From Chitinophaga deserti (GTDB taxonomy: Bacteria > Bacteroidota > Bacteroidia > Chitinophagales > Chitinophagaceae), in NCBI RefSeq assembly GCF_003149455.1, contig NZ_QFFK01000015.1, positions 1 through 64,000 of the forward strand: DNA of 64,000 nucleotides, read 5' to 3'. Each line of letters opens with the position of its first letter. The first letter of the stretch is position 1. This document shows, one piece after another, positions 10,324-19,341 of this stretch. The notes under the pieces are model-generated. The model did not search any database, was not told the DNA's origin, and worked only from the letters and a program-made list of their open reading frames with translations. A program made the position numbers and the translations under genes.

Positions 10324-10340
10324 GGTCTAAAATACAGGTT

Positions 10341-11513
10341 ATGAAAAAATTGATTATACTGATCCTCGTTCTTGCAGGCACATTGCAGGCCTGTACCGAG
10401 AAGGACAACACACCCATCTCTTCAGCCACCGGCAAACCCGGACAGGTAACGGAAGTATCGGTACAGAACCTTCCTGGCGGCGCCGTGATTACTTACCGCA
10501 TCCCGAATCAGGCAGAAGTACTCAGCGTGAAAGCAGTGTACACCATCTCTACCGGGAAGAAGTTTGAAGCTGACGCGTCTTTCTATAACAATAAACTCAG
10601 CATCACCGGCTTTAATGATGAGAAGGAGCATGAAGTGCTCATTTATACGGTGAATCGTGCGCAGGAATTATCTGAGCCCGTGAAATGCATTATCAAGCCA
10701 ATGGTTTCTCCGCTCAAACTGGCGGCAGCAACCGTACAGATCCAGAGCGATTTCGGCGGTGCGCGTTTTACCTGGATGAACGAACTTAAATCGCCGCTGG
10801 CGTTTGAAATGTATACGCCGGATTCACTGGGCCGTATGACGCTGGTACGTGTTATCAATTCACAGGTAACGGAAGGCTCACAGGCCCTGCGCGGATATCC
10901 GCCTGTACTCCGGGAATTCGGTCTGGTGGTGAAAGATAACTTTGGCAACCGTTCAGATACTATTTTCCCTGCCGGCAGGAAGATACTGCCGCTGTTCGAA
11001 GAACGCCTCCCGAAATCTGCTATGGCAATCATGAAACTGGCGAATGATCAGAACTTCACCAACTGGGAAGGATCCGATCAGAAGATCATTGATGATGACC
11101 TTACTTCTTTCGGCCACTCACCATCATCCTCCCTTCCCGCACCCTTTACGCTGGATCTCGGGGTAACGGCCAAAGTAAGCCGTATCGTACTCTTCCAGCG
11201 TAATTTCAGCAGCAGCTACTATAACTGGGGGAACCCTAAGGAAATTGATGTGTATGTAAAAACGACGACACCCTCACAAAGCGGTGACTGGAGTGAGTGG
11301 AAGAAGATCATGGAAACGGAGATCGTTAAACCTTCCGGCAGCAGCAGCAATGTAACGGACGATGACCTCCGCGCCGCCGAAAACGGGCACGAGTTTACCT
11401 TCGATCTTTCACAGGAACCGGTTCGTTACATCCGCATCGTTATCCGCTCTACCTGGGGAAGCACCACGTTTACCCACCCTGCGGAAATTGATGTATACGG
11501 CGAGCGGAAATAA
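10341..11513 (+). CDS. Lipoprotein with DUF4959, DUF5126 and DUF5000 (discoidin-like) regions
   Basis: A 390-residue lipoprotein (lipobox GTLQAC). The order of regions fits the family often found after SusD in Bacteroidota: DUF4959 (about 20-125), DUF5126 (about 125-220), then a C-terminal F5/8 type C-like domain (about 235-390, with a metal-loop-like stretch DDDLTSFGHS and the end YIRIVIRSTW). Such proteins are thought to bind carbohydrate at the cell surface next to SusCD; no catalytic motif is visible. ATG 10341 is chosen for the signal peptide. Confidence 0.75.
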   Translation: MKKLIILILVLAGTLQACTEKDNTPISSATGKPGQVTEVSVQNLPGGAVITYRIPNQAEVLSVKAVYTISTGKKFEADASFYNNKLSITGFNDEKEHEVLIYTVNRAQELSEPVKCIIKPMVSPLKLAAATVQIQSDFGGARFTWMNELKSPLAFEMYTPDSLGRMTLVRVINSQVTEGSQALRGYPPVLREFGLVVKDNFGNRSDTIFPAGRKILPLFEERLPKSAMAIMKLANDQNFTNWEGSDQKIIDDDLTSFGHSPSSSLPAPFTLDLGVTAKVSRIVLFQRNFSSSYYNWGNPKEIDVYVKTTTPSQSGDWSEWKKIMETEIVKPSGSSSNVTDDDLRAAENGHEFTFDLSQEPVRYIRIVIRSTWGSTTFTHPAEIDVYGERK

Positions 11514-11537
11514 TCATCCACCTAAACTGACAAGCAC

Positions 11538-12644
11538 ATGAAATATATACTGCATGCTTTTTCGTATCTGTGCATCCTCACCATGGCTGCATCCTGCGAT
11601 AAATTCACGGATATTCATAAACCATTTATAGAAGGCGGAGAAATCATCTACGCCGTTAAGCCCGATTCGGTGGTATTCATCGCCGGTAAGGAAAGACTGC
11701 TGATGCGCCTATGGATGGAGAACGGCCAGAATATTAAGAATATCATCGTTTCCTGGAACGGCGGGGCCGATTCGCTCATTATACCCATGAAATTAAAGAC
11801 CGGAAGGGATAGCATTGAAACACTGCTGCCCAACCTGGTAGAAAAAGCCTACTCTTTCAATATATACGCTGTGGATGGCTTCGGGCATCGTTCCCTGACA
11901 TACACACAGTTTGGTACTACATTTGGCGATGCCTATGCCGGTTCTCTCCAGAACCGGAGGCTTAAAAAAATCTCCCTTACGGAAACGGAAGGCCTGCTGG
12001 AGTGGTTCGCACCGGCGGAAGGGATGATCCTTAACGAAGTGAAATTCATCAACCGCCGCGGTACCGATACCACCGTTCGCTTTGCATCTTCATCTTTTAG
12101 TGTTGGGATAGACGCTCCGGGAGGCACCACCTTCCAATACCGTTCGCTTTATATTCCGCAGTCGGAGGCGATCGATACCTTTGCCTCGGCCTGGGCATCT
12201 GACAAGCTGCCGGATTTCTACACTATCGACCGTTCCGCTTGGGAAGCCCTTTCTGTATCCGATGAAACCGCCAGCGATGGTGGCGGAAAGGATGCGCTGA
12301 TAGACGGTGACCTGGGTTCCTACTGGCATTCCCAGTGGGGGCCGGATATTGCCTTACCACACTGGGCAATTATAGACCTGAGTACCGTAAAGAATATTGC
12401 GTATTTCACAGTATACCGCCGTAAGAACAATACCAACTCAAAGTCAGTACAACTCTTTCTCGGTAATAGCAGCGATCCCAATGGAACCTGGACGCTGGCT
12501 GGACAAGGTGCCTTCACATCAGGCGATCTGTTGAAAATCGACAATACCGCTAACGCCTCCGGCAGATACCTGAAAATATACCTGGCCGACAGTAATAATC
12601 CGCCATTTACAAGCATAGCAGAAATCTATGCATATGGGAAGTAA
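11538..12644 (+). CDS. DUF4998/discoidin-domain lipoprotein
   Basis: A 368-residue lipoprotein (lipobox TMAASC). The N-terminal half matches the DUF4998 pattern (a tandem of fibronectin-III-like folds with IKNIIVSWNGGADS); the C-terminal ~140 residues are an F5/8 type C-like domain (ALIDGDLGSYWHSQWG, then ending in SIAEIYAYGK). It is the last gene of the sigma-FecR-SusC-SusD locus, 24 nt after the previous lipoprotein, and a strong terminator follows. It is probably a surface glycan-binding protein of the same complex. Confidence 0.72.
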   Translation: MKYILHAFSYLCILTMAASCDKFTDIHKPFIEGGEIIYAVKPDSVVFIAGKERLLMRLWMENGQNIKNIIVSWNGGADSLIIPMKLKTGRDSIETLLPNLVEKAYSFNIYAVDGFGHRSLTYTQFGTTFGDAYAGSLQNRRLKKISLTETEGLLEWFAPAEGMILNEVKFINRRGTDTTVRFASSSFSVGIDAPGGTTFQYRSLYIPQSEAIDTFASAWASDKLPDFYTIDRSAWEALSVSDETASDGGGKDALIDGDLGSYWHSQWGPDIALPHWAIIDLSTVKNIAYFTVYRRKNNTNSKSVQLFLGNSSDPNGTWTLAGQGAFTSGDLLKIDNTANASGRYLKIYLADSNNPPFTSIAEIYAYGK

Positions 12645-12670
12645 TTCAAACGGATAACCGGCATTATTAA

Positions 12671-12701
12671 AGGGCAGCTCTACTATGAGCTGCCCTTTTT
12701 T
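12671..12701 (+). terminator. Rho-independent terminator of the first SusCD operon
   Basis: A perfect 10-bp stem (agggcagctc / gagctgccct) with a 6-base loop and a following T-run, 26 bases after the stop codon of the last lipoprotein gene. Confidence 0.85.
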
Positions 12702-12861
12702 ACTTTAATGCAAATACGCGTGTTGATTATATATTGATATATTCTATACTTCGTGGGCCCTCCGAAAGCCACCGGTAAGGTAAAATGCGTTTATTTCCTT
12801 CCAATTACCGACTTTTGCACCCGGAAGGTATTTGCCTGCCGGTTAAAAGCATTTTACAACA

Positions 12862-14013
12862 TTGGACCAGTCAATCAGTTTAAACAAGTTTATCAGTGAT
12901 ACGGGGTATTGTTCGCGCCGTGAGGCAGACAATCTCATCACCTCCGGCCGTGTGTTGCTGAACGACAAGCCGGCTACTTTGGGTAACCGCTATAAACCCG
13001 GTGATACGGTTGAAGTGGATGGCAGTCTTATTACTGCTGCCAAAAAGGAGAAACGGGTTTACCTGGCGCTTAACAAGCCGGTAGGCATCACTACCACTAC
13101 CGAACTTCACATCAAAGATAATATCATCAGCTTTGTGGGTTATCCTAAAAGGATATTCCCCATCGGCCGGCTTGATAAAGACTCCGAAGGACTGATCTTC
13201 CTCACTAATGACGGGGATATCATCAATAAGATTCTGCGGGCTGCTAATAATCACGAGAAGGAGTATGTAGTGCGGGTGAACAAGCCTGTGAATGCCGCGT
13301 TTGTGAGACAAATGTCGCAGGGGGTGCGTATACTGGAAACTACCACGTTGCCCTGTAAGGTGGAAATGACGGGCCGCCAGACGTTCCGCATCACACTTAC
13401 ACAGGGCCTCAACCGCCAGATCCGCCGCATGTGCGAAGCCCTCGGTTATGCTGTTGTAGCCCTACAGCGCGTTCGTATCATGAACGTAAAGCTTGATAAA
13501 CTGGCTGTAGGTAAATGGCGCTACCTCAGCGAAGCGGAGATCGCGTTAATTAAAGAAAGTGTGGCTGATTCCAGCATGGGTGGTGATGAAAGTACTTCAC
13601 AAGCAAATCGTAAGAAGAACCGCGCACAGAAACCTGCGGGAAAGCATCCCAAACCTGATTTTAACCCGGTTGAAAAGCTTGCAGGCACTAAGTTTAAATC
13701 TCCTAAGCCCGAATTTAACCGGGACAAGAAACCATCTGACAGTAAGTTTAAATCTCCCAAACCCGAATTTAACCGGGATAAAAAGCCATCAGACAGTAAG
13801 TTTAAATCTCCTAAGCCTGATTTAAACAAGGATAAAAAAACGAATGACAGTAAGTTTAAATCTCCCAAGCCACCGGCTAAAGAGGGTAAACCTAAATCGT
13901 TCGAGAAGCCAACAAAGAGGGGTAATCCTTCTCAGAAACCCGCTCCTTCAAAGAAAGGCAAACCCGCTGCCCGACCGGCAAAGCAATCCGGTAAAAAAAG
14001 GGGTGGACGATAA
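12862..14013 (+). CDS. rluF: 23S rRNA pseudouridine synthase RluF with repetitive basic tail
   Basis: An rRNA-modifying enzyme. An S4 RNA-binding domain is at about residues 5-60; the RsuA/RluF-type catalytic domain runs to about 240, with the catalytic Asp in the motif GRLDKDSEGLIFLTNDGD and the late motif GLNRQIRRMCEALGY. The family RluF (23S U2604 in E. coli numbering) is the best fit. The final ~140 residues are a Lys/Pro/Ser-rich disordered tail with near-identical 18-residue repeats (SKFKSPKPEFNRDKKPSD), not part of the canonical enzyme; such tails occur in Bacteroidota members of this family and probably bind RNA. The start is TTG; no ATG fits. Confidence 0.88.
   Translation: MDQSISLNKFISDTGYCSRREADNLITSGRVLLNDKPATLGNRYKPGDTVEVDGSLITAAKKEKRVYLALNKPVGITTTTELHIKDNIISFVGYPKRIFPIGRLDKDSEGLIFLTNDGDIINKILRAANNHEKEYVVRVNKPVNAAFVRQMSQGVRILETTTLPCKVEMTGRQTFRITLTQGLNRQIRRMCEALGYAVVALQRVRIMNVKLDKLAVGKWRYLSEAEIALIKESVADSSMGGDESTSQANRKKNRAQKPAGKHPKPDFNPVEKLAGTKFKSPKPEFNRDKKPSDSKFKSPKPEFNRDKKPSDSKFKSPKPDLNKDKKTNDSKFKSPKPPAKEGKPKSFEKPTKRGNPSQKPAPSKKGKPAARPAKQSGKKRGGR
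13687..13872 (+). repeat. 54-bp in-frame tandem repeat inside rluF
   Basis: Three full 54-bp units (13687-13740, 13741-13794, 13795-13848) and a partial fourth encode the 18-residue repeat of the RluF tail (codons 276 onward). The first two units are nearly identical at DNA level, the third has diverged (DLNKDKKTND), and a degenerate unit precedes at residues ~258-275. This points to recent expansion by slippage or unequal exchange. Confidence 0.9.
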
Positions 14014-14067
14014 TTTCCCCCGAGTGATACGGTGGAATGAAATGTATCAGTTTATATTTCATAATAC

Positions 14068-14103
14068 AAAAAAAGGTTGAAGTAAGCACTTCAACCTTTT
14101 TTT
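14068..14103. terminator. Bidirectional terminator between rluF and the lipoprotein gene
   Basis: A 13-bp stem (aaaaggttgaagt / acttcaacctttt) with loop AAGC, flanked by A-run on the left and T-run on the right, sits between two convergent genes and can stop transcripts from both sides. Confidence 0.85.
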
Positions 14104-14125
14104 GTATTGCGTATTTAGGGAACGA

Positions 14126-14926
14126 TCAGATCCTGTCCGGATAGAAGAACATCCGCCCGATCTCCAGGCCCCATTTACCCTGCACCACCAGGTATGGTTG
14201 CACCAATCCTTTTTCTCCGGCTCTTGGCATGACCAGGCTGCTGGCAGCCATTTTACTTTTACTTTCATCGTCGTAAAATGCCCACTGGTCTGTAGTACCG
14301 GCTTTTGTAAAGCAGATGTTGGTGGAACTAAGCATATTGATAGTTGCGAATCTCTCGTCTGCGAGGTATCCGGCATACGCCCATTTATTGGGCTGTACGT
14401 TCCGGGCAAGGTAGGCGCGGTACTCCTGTCCGTTGGCGGCATCTGTTCTGCTGAGGAAGATGTCGACCGGATCGGTGCTTTCGGCGTAGCGGATATAGAA
14501 CCCGAGCTTATTTGTGTTGGGGTCAGCTGCGGGTGGCTGTGAGGGAACTTCCTTTCCATCGATATACAGAAAGTTATAGTAGGCTTTGGTACCGGTTTCA
14601 GGCAATTGTTGTCTGAAGACTTCCTTTTTCGTTACCGTGTCTGTAATCACCAGCATTTTGTTGGTTCGGCCGGGTACATAGCGGTGCGTGGCATTGAAGT
14701 GCACCAGTGATGTGGGTTTAATGATGTAATCCCCGTTGTTGACAGATACGTCATAAACTGATGTATCGAGCGAGATCTGCAGGGCATGGTCTGAGTTATT
14801 ATAACCAGCCACCAGCACCTGCATCGCCATGCCGGCATTGAGGTCTTCTTTATTGCAGGCCGTAAACGCCACAGACGATAAGGTCAGCAGTAATACGGTA
14901 ATGGTTTTGTTGATGAATAATCGCAT
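14126..14926 (-). CDS. Lipoprotein of unknown function (last gene of second receptor locus)
   Basis: A 266-residue protein with signal peptide and lipobox (VAFTAC, mature start CNKEDL). I do not recognise a named family with certainty; the N-terminal ~110 residues look like an immunoglobulin-like beta domain (MQVLVAGYNNSDHALQISLD) similar in layout to the preceding gene's product, suggesting the two are distant paralogues. It lies 11 nt after that gene and ends the operon at a bidirectional terminator. It probably acts at the cell surface with the TonB receptor. Confidence 0.75.
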   Translation of the reverse strand: MRLFINKTITVLLLTLSSVAFTACNKEDLNAGMAMQVLVAGYNNSDHALQISLDTSVYDVSVNNGDYIIKPTSLVHFNATHRYVPGRTNKMLVITDTVTKKEVFRQQLPETGTKAYYNFLYIDGKEVPSQPPAADPNTNKLGFYIRYAESTDPVDIFLSRTDAANGQEYRAYLARNVQPNKWAYAGYLADERFATINMLSSTNICFTKAGTTDQWAFYDDESKSKMAASSLVMPRAGEKGLVQPYLVVQGKWGLEIGRMFFYPDRI

Positions 14927-14937
14927 ATTGACAGGTT

Positions 14938-15720
14938 TTAGAGTTCCAGGTTCTTCACGAAGGCCATCAGCGACCCGGAAGGGTTTTCGGTAAAGATGTA
15001 CATTTTGGAAGAAGCTACGTTGGCATTGGGCTTCGGCGCCGATGTGGTGATATTCCAGTTGTAACCGGTGCCGGCAGTGTAAAACTCATTGGTGCCGGCT
15101 TTGTAGAGGTATATCACAAACAGCACACTGGTAGGCTGGCCGTTGTAGGTTTGTCCGGCGGTAGGGAAGGGATCAATGGTGATCGTTTCACTAAACTCCC
15201 CGGCTTTCACGTTTTTTATCCGTGCCAGTTCCTGGAACACCTTCGGTGTGAAGTACAGTTTGCCCACGGCAATATCTACCGGGCCATCATACTTCGTCAT
15301 CACGGGGTTCCACATATACCGCAGCTTTATCTTTCCTTCTTCGAACGCTGGTGGCTCAGGCATTTCTCCCGCTACCCCGTTCAGGTAAAAGAAATTGACT
15401 TTGCCCACATTGTCTCCCTTCTTCCATTCTCTTTCCAGTACGGGTTTATCGGCGCCTTCCGGTGTGATGGACACTTTCAGCGATTGCTGGCCTTCGGGAA
15501 AGGTAAATGCCTGACTTACTTTGAAAGGGCCGTTTGGGATCTGGAAAAGGCGCTGGAAGGTATCAAGCTTCACATTGAGTTTCTCATTGCTGGCATTGTA
15601 GCCGGAAATAACGAAGGGCAGCATATCGCCTTTGTACAGGAATTCGACGTCTTTTTTGCAGGCCGTGGCCAGTATAGTAAATGTGGCCAGCAGGCTAAAA
15701 AGTATATGTTTCGTTTTCAT
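14938..15720 (-). CDS. Lipoprotein of unknown function next to TonB receptor
   Basis: A 260-residue lipoprotein (lipobox LATAC, mature start CKKDVE). No enzyme motif is visible. The N-terminal beta-rich part (PFVISGYNASNEKLNVKLD) resembles the corresponding part of the next gene's product (VLVAGYNNSDHALQISLD), which argues for a shared domain. It follows the TonB receptor by 26 nt on the minus strand; by position it is a candidate surface ligand-binding partner of that receptor, taking the place that SusD has in SusCD pairs, although it is not SusD-like. Confidence 0.75.
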   Translation of the reverse strand: MKTKHILFSLLATFTILATACKKDVEFLYKGDMLPFVISGYNASNEKLNVKLDTFQRLFQIPNGPFKVSQAFTFPEGQQSLKVSITPEGADKPVLEREWKKGDNVGKVNFFYLNGVAGEMPEPPAFEEGKIKLRYMWNPVMTKYDGPVDIAVGKLYFTPKVFQELARIKNVKAGEFSETITIDPFPTAGQTYNGQPTSVLFVIYLYKAGTNEFYTAGTGYNWNITTSAPKPNANVASSKMYIFTENPSGSLMAFVKNLEL

Positions 15721-15746
15721 GGTTTGTTATTTGAATGCGGGGAATG

Positions 15747-18700
15747 TTAGAACGTGTATCCGATAGACAGGCTGACAGAGGTACCCACCTTCCGGATGAA
15801 AGTATCCTGGTCGCCGATCCTTCTTTTCGTTTTTCCGTCTTCCGACAGTTCCAGGTACCCTTCTTCATATTTCTGGGAGAAGCCGAATTTCCATTCATAG
15901 ATGGCGCTCCAGTCTGTTTCACTGATGAAGGAGAGGGGTGTGTTGCGGTATTTATCCTGCAGTTTGTAGGTTTCGTCGCTGTTGATGTAGAAGCGGTGCG
16001 CGGAGTTGGTGAGGTTGCTCATATTGAGCCTCACCATCAGGTTTTTGTTTTTCAGAAACGCATAGCTGAGCTGTGCATCGAGCTGGTCGCGCGGACGTTC
16101 GTATTCCACAATGCTGGGCAGTATTCCCGTGGTAAAGGTTTTATACCCCATGTGGTTGAATGCGATGTTGGCACCTAGGCGTTTGCCCGCATATTGCAGG
16201 GCTATATTGTACAGTACGGGCACCTGGCCATAGAGCGGCCGTTTTTCTGTGAGCAGTTTTTTTGTACGGTAGCTGTATTTATAGCCGTATTTATCGTCGC
16301 TCATGCTTTTTCCGCTGTATTGGCTCGCCTGCACGGTGGAGTTCTGCAGGGTGAGGTTGCCGCTCAGGAAAAGGTTGTCGAGGAACTTCCAGTCGGGGTT
16401 AATGAATCCGAAGTTTTTCCGCAAATCGAATTCCCAGCCGCTTACTTTGGCCCATTCCGAGTTATTGGTTTTGACGTAAATACGGCCCGTGGCGTCTGGC
16501 TGATCGCGGTAGATCTCAGCAGGTTTGTCGAAGTATTTATAGAAATAGCCGAAGGAGATAACCTCACCGGGTTTGGGGTACCATTCCAGGCGGAGGTCGT
16601 AATGGTCTATGAGGGTAGACAGTACGCCTTCGTTCATCCTGTAGGAGCCCAGAGCGGGGTCGAAGCGGATCATACGGGAGTTCTCGATCAGCGAAGGGCG
16701 CACAACCGACTGTGCATATGCGGCGCGGATGTTGAAGTCTGCCAGCGGTGTAATAGTGAGGCTTGCAGAAGGCAGGTAGCGCCAGGTTTTCTCCTCTTTG
16801 GAAGGATCGGCAAAGGCACTCACTATTTTTCCGGATTCGGGGTCTACATAACGGACTTTTTCGCCATCCTTAATGAGCTGGTCTATCAGCAGATCGTTAG
16901 GGCCACTGCGGAGCCTTTCATACTTGTAGTATTCGGCACGCACGCCCCATACGAGGCGCATCCATTTCGTAAACCGGTTATCGAGCATGGCGTAGAGGCC
17001 CTGATTGGTGTTTTTGCCCTGGTAGCCGTTAGAGGAGAACCCTGCAGGGAAATACATCAGGTCTGAATATGGATCTTTAAAATCGAGGTACTTACCCCAT
17101 TCCTGCACAGGCAGGTAGGGGAATACGGAGGTGTTTGGGTTCAATGTGCCGATGGGCAGAATGGTCCAGTCGTAGAAGCCTTTGCGCTCCATAAACTGGT
17201 ATCCAACTTTCACCAGTTGCTTCTGACCCAGCAGTTGCGTATTGTAGCTGAGGGAGGCTTCACCAATACGGTTGGTTTCTTCGTAGAGGTATTGTGCGCG
17301 GTTAAATGTGCCGTAGCCGGGGTTGGTGACCCCGTGAACCATCACGTTATATGTTGTCTGGTTGAGAGTAGTGGTGGGCGCCAGCCAGGCTTCCACGGCA
17401 TCTTTCTCAAGGTTCGTGAGCTTGTTACGCGCAACGTTCCATTCAAAACGGAACTTACCGAAAGTGTGATCGCCGTTGATGCGGTTCTGCAGCATGTTGA
17501 GGAACTTGGGGCGGTCGTATTCGCGGATGGCGGGCTTGTCACCGAAACCGATCTCGTTGCCCCAGCCCACCATGCGGTTGAACTGGTTGTTGAACACACG
17601 GGAGTAGAAGTTGCGGATGGTGATCTTATGATTGGCTGAGCTCCAGCCTGCGTTCAGCAATGCTGCCCAGGTAGTGTTAAAGTTATACTGGTTGGCAAAG
17701 GTGGGCTCCAGTTCTGCGCCGGTAGCTGCATCGTAGCGGCGGTTATCGAGCTTTTCCCAGTTACCGCGTTCAAAGTGTTCGATATCATCCATCGACTGCT
17801 CGTTGCGGTAGCTGATGCTGCCCACAAAACCGAAGCGGCTGTTTTTTACCTGGTAGTTGCGGCCCATACTCACCTGGTAGTTTTGCCCCGGTGCGGCTTT
17901 ATAAATGCGGGTACCGAGCCGTTCCAGCCCGCCGATCCTTTTGTTTTGTGCGCCTACCTGCTCCGGGGTGATCAGTGTTTTACCGGGTTCCGGTGTGGCG
18001 TAGGGATTCGCAGGATTATAGTTCCTCCCATCGAACAGGATCAGGTTGTCGGGGAAGTGGTCGCGGCTGCCGTCGTCAAAACCGAGGTAGTCGTATTTGC
18101 CACGGCCATAGCCGAGGAATTCCTTTCCCGTTACGCCGGAAATGTATTTGGTGCCGATACTGATGTTGGTGAAGTTCTGGTGGGGGATAGCGAATGTATT
18201 CACCTGCACGAGGCCGCCACCGAAACCGAAGCTCATATCGGGCGTGGCGGTTTTAGAGACAATCACATTATCGATCAGGTTATTGGGAATGATGTCGAAC
18301 TCAAAATCCCGTACCTGCACGTCAGTACTGGGGAGGATGGCGCCGTCCATCATAGCGAGGTTATACCGCTCCGCGATGCCGCGGATCACTACCCGGCGGT
18401 TATCGTTGGTGCTTACACCGGAAATGCGTTTGAGGGTTTCGCCGATATGTTTATCTGGCAAAGCGGAGATCTGTTCGCGGCTGATGCCGTTGGAGATACC
18501 GGCTTCGTTTTTCTGACGGGCGTATAGCGAGGCAACGGATTCGCGGCTGGCGGAAGAGGTAACCACTACGCCGCTCAGGGTGCTTTTCTGTCTTTTCAGG
18601 GTGATGTTCAGCTCAAAAGTCTGCCCGTCTTTCACAGTAATTTCCGTGATACGTTTTGTCCCATACCCGATAGAGGATATTTCCGCTTCATATTTACCCG

Positions 18701-19178
18701 GGGGCAGGTTAATAATGAAGGAACCATCTGCCTTGGTGGTGGTGCCTTTATTGCCGATGCGTACGGTAACGAAGGGCAGGGCTTCGCCGTTGGTTTCGTC
18801 AATCACTTTGCCGGAGATGCGGCCGTCGGCGGGTTGTGCCTGCTGTACGGGTGCTTCGGTGGCGGCAGGCTTCAGTATAATAGCGCCCATGTCGCCGGAA
18901 GTGTGGGTAATACCGAGGGAGGATTGCAGGGTGTGCAATACTTCTTTTACTGTGGGCTGGGCACTTTTGAAATGGAGGGATTTCTCGAGGCGGCCGCTTA
19001 CTTCCTTCCCGAAAGTAAACTGTACGGATTCTGCTTTCTCGATGAGAGCGATCACTTCTTTCCCTTTCAGTTCTTTTCCGGGTAATGTGATCTGCCGGCT
19101 CATATCCTGCGCCCGGATCAATGTGGGAGCTAACATGCCGGCTATAAAACCGGTGATACAAAGTATCCTTATTTGCAT
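15747..19178 (-). CDS. TonB-dependent receptor with STN domain (not SusC type)
   Basis: A 1143-residue outer-membrane receptor. After the signal peptide (ending LIRAQ) come an STN domain (about 28-105), a carboxypeptidase-regulatory-like domain (about 122-205), a plug (about 215-335, opening EQISALPDKHIGETLKRISG) and a barrel ending SLSIGYTF. The plug motif ALPDKHIGE with RGIAERYN is that of the TonB receptors found in Proteobacteria and Bacteroidota outside the SusC clade. It lies downstream of a sigma/FecR pair on the same strand, and the STN domain fits surface signalling. The ligand is unknown; the two lipoprotein genes that follow may help bind it. Confidence 0.9.
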   Translation of the reverse strand: MQIRILCITGFIAGMLAPTLIRAQDMSRQITLPGKELKGKEVIALIEKAESVQFTFGKEVSGRLEKSLHFKSAQPTVKEVLHTLQSSLGITHTSGDMGAIILKPAATEAPVQQAQPADGRISGKVIDETNGEALPFVTVRIGNKGTTTKADGSFIINLPPGKYEAEISSIGYGTKRITEITVKDGQTFELNITLKRQKSTLSGVVVTSSASRESVASLYARQKNEAGISNGISREQISALPDKHIGETLKRISGVSTNDNRRVVIRGIAERYNLAMMDGAILPSTDVQVRDFEFDIIPNNLIDNVIVSKTATPDMSFGFGGGLVQVNTFAIPHQNFTNISIGTKYISGVTGKEFLGYGRGKYDYLGFDDGSRDHFPDNLILFDGRNYNPANPYATPEPGKTLITPEQVGAQNKRIGGLERLGTRIYKAAPGQNYQVSMGRNYQVKNSRFGFVGSISYRNEQSMDDIEHFERGNWEKLDNRRYDAATGAELEPTFANQYNFNTTWAALLNAGWSSANHKITIRNFYSRVFNNQFNRMVGWGNEIGFGDKPAIREYDRPKFLNMLQNRINGDHTFGKFRFEWNVARNKLTNLEKDAVEAWLAPTTTLNQTTYNVMVHGVTNPGYGTFNRAQYLYEETNRIGEASLSYNTQLLGQKQLVKVGYQFMERKGFYDWTILPIGTLNPNTSVFPYLPVQEWGKYLDFKDPYSDLMYFPAGFSSNGYQGKNTNQGLYAMLDNRFTKWMRLVWGVRAEYYKYERLRSGPNDLLIDQLIKDGEKVRYVDPESGKIVSAFADPSKEEKTWRYLPSASLTITPLADFNIRAAYAQSVVRPSLIENSRMIRFDPALGSYRMNEGVLSTLIDHYDLRLEWYPKPGEVISFGYFYKYFDKPAEIYRDQPDATGRIYVKTNNSEWAKVSGWEFDLRKNFGFINPDWKFLDNLFLSGNLTLQNSTVQASQYSGKSMSDDKYGYKYSYRTKKLLTEKRPLYGQVPVLYNIALQYAGKRLGANIAFNHMGYKTFTTGILPSIVEYERPRDQLDAQLSYAFLKNKNLMVRLNMSNLTNSAHRFYINSDETYKLQDKYRNTPLSFISETDWSAIYEWKFGFSQKYEEGYLELSEDGKTKRRIGDQDTFIRKVGTSVSLSIGYTF

Positions 19179-19265
19179 AACTTTATGTGATTAAATGTTG
19201 CGGACTTTAATGAGTACGGTGCGTTTAATGAGCAGCCCGGGAGGTGAGATGCCTGGCTGCGTGAG

Positions 19266-19297
19266 CCGGCCTGCTACAACAGGCCGGTTTCTTTTTT
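19266..19297 (+). terminator. Hairpin with T-run pointing against the local genes
   Basis: An 8-bp GC-rich stem (ccggcctg / caggccgg) with a 6-base loop, followed by a T-rich run on the plus strand. It lies between fecR and the receptor gene, both on the minus strand, so as a terminator it acts only on antisense transcripts. On the minus strand it could be a stem that affects mRNA stability between the regulatory and structural genes. Confidence 0.55.
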
Positions 19298-19341
19298 CAG
19301 TGGTATAGCTACATCATACGTTCTACAGGCGTTTAGAGTGG

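Noticed and set aside
13687..13872. CRISPR-like regular repeat
   Set aside because: The repeats are contiguous, in frame and encode the RluF tail; there are no spacers. The 11-bp arrays at 35-36 kb likewise have no spacers.
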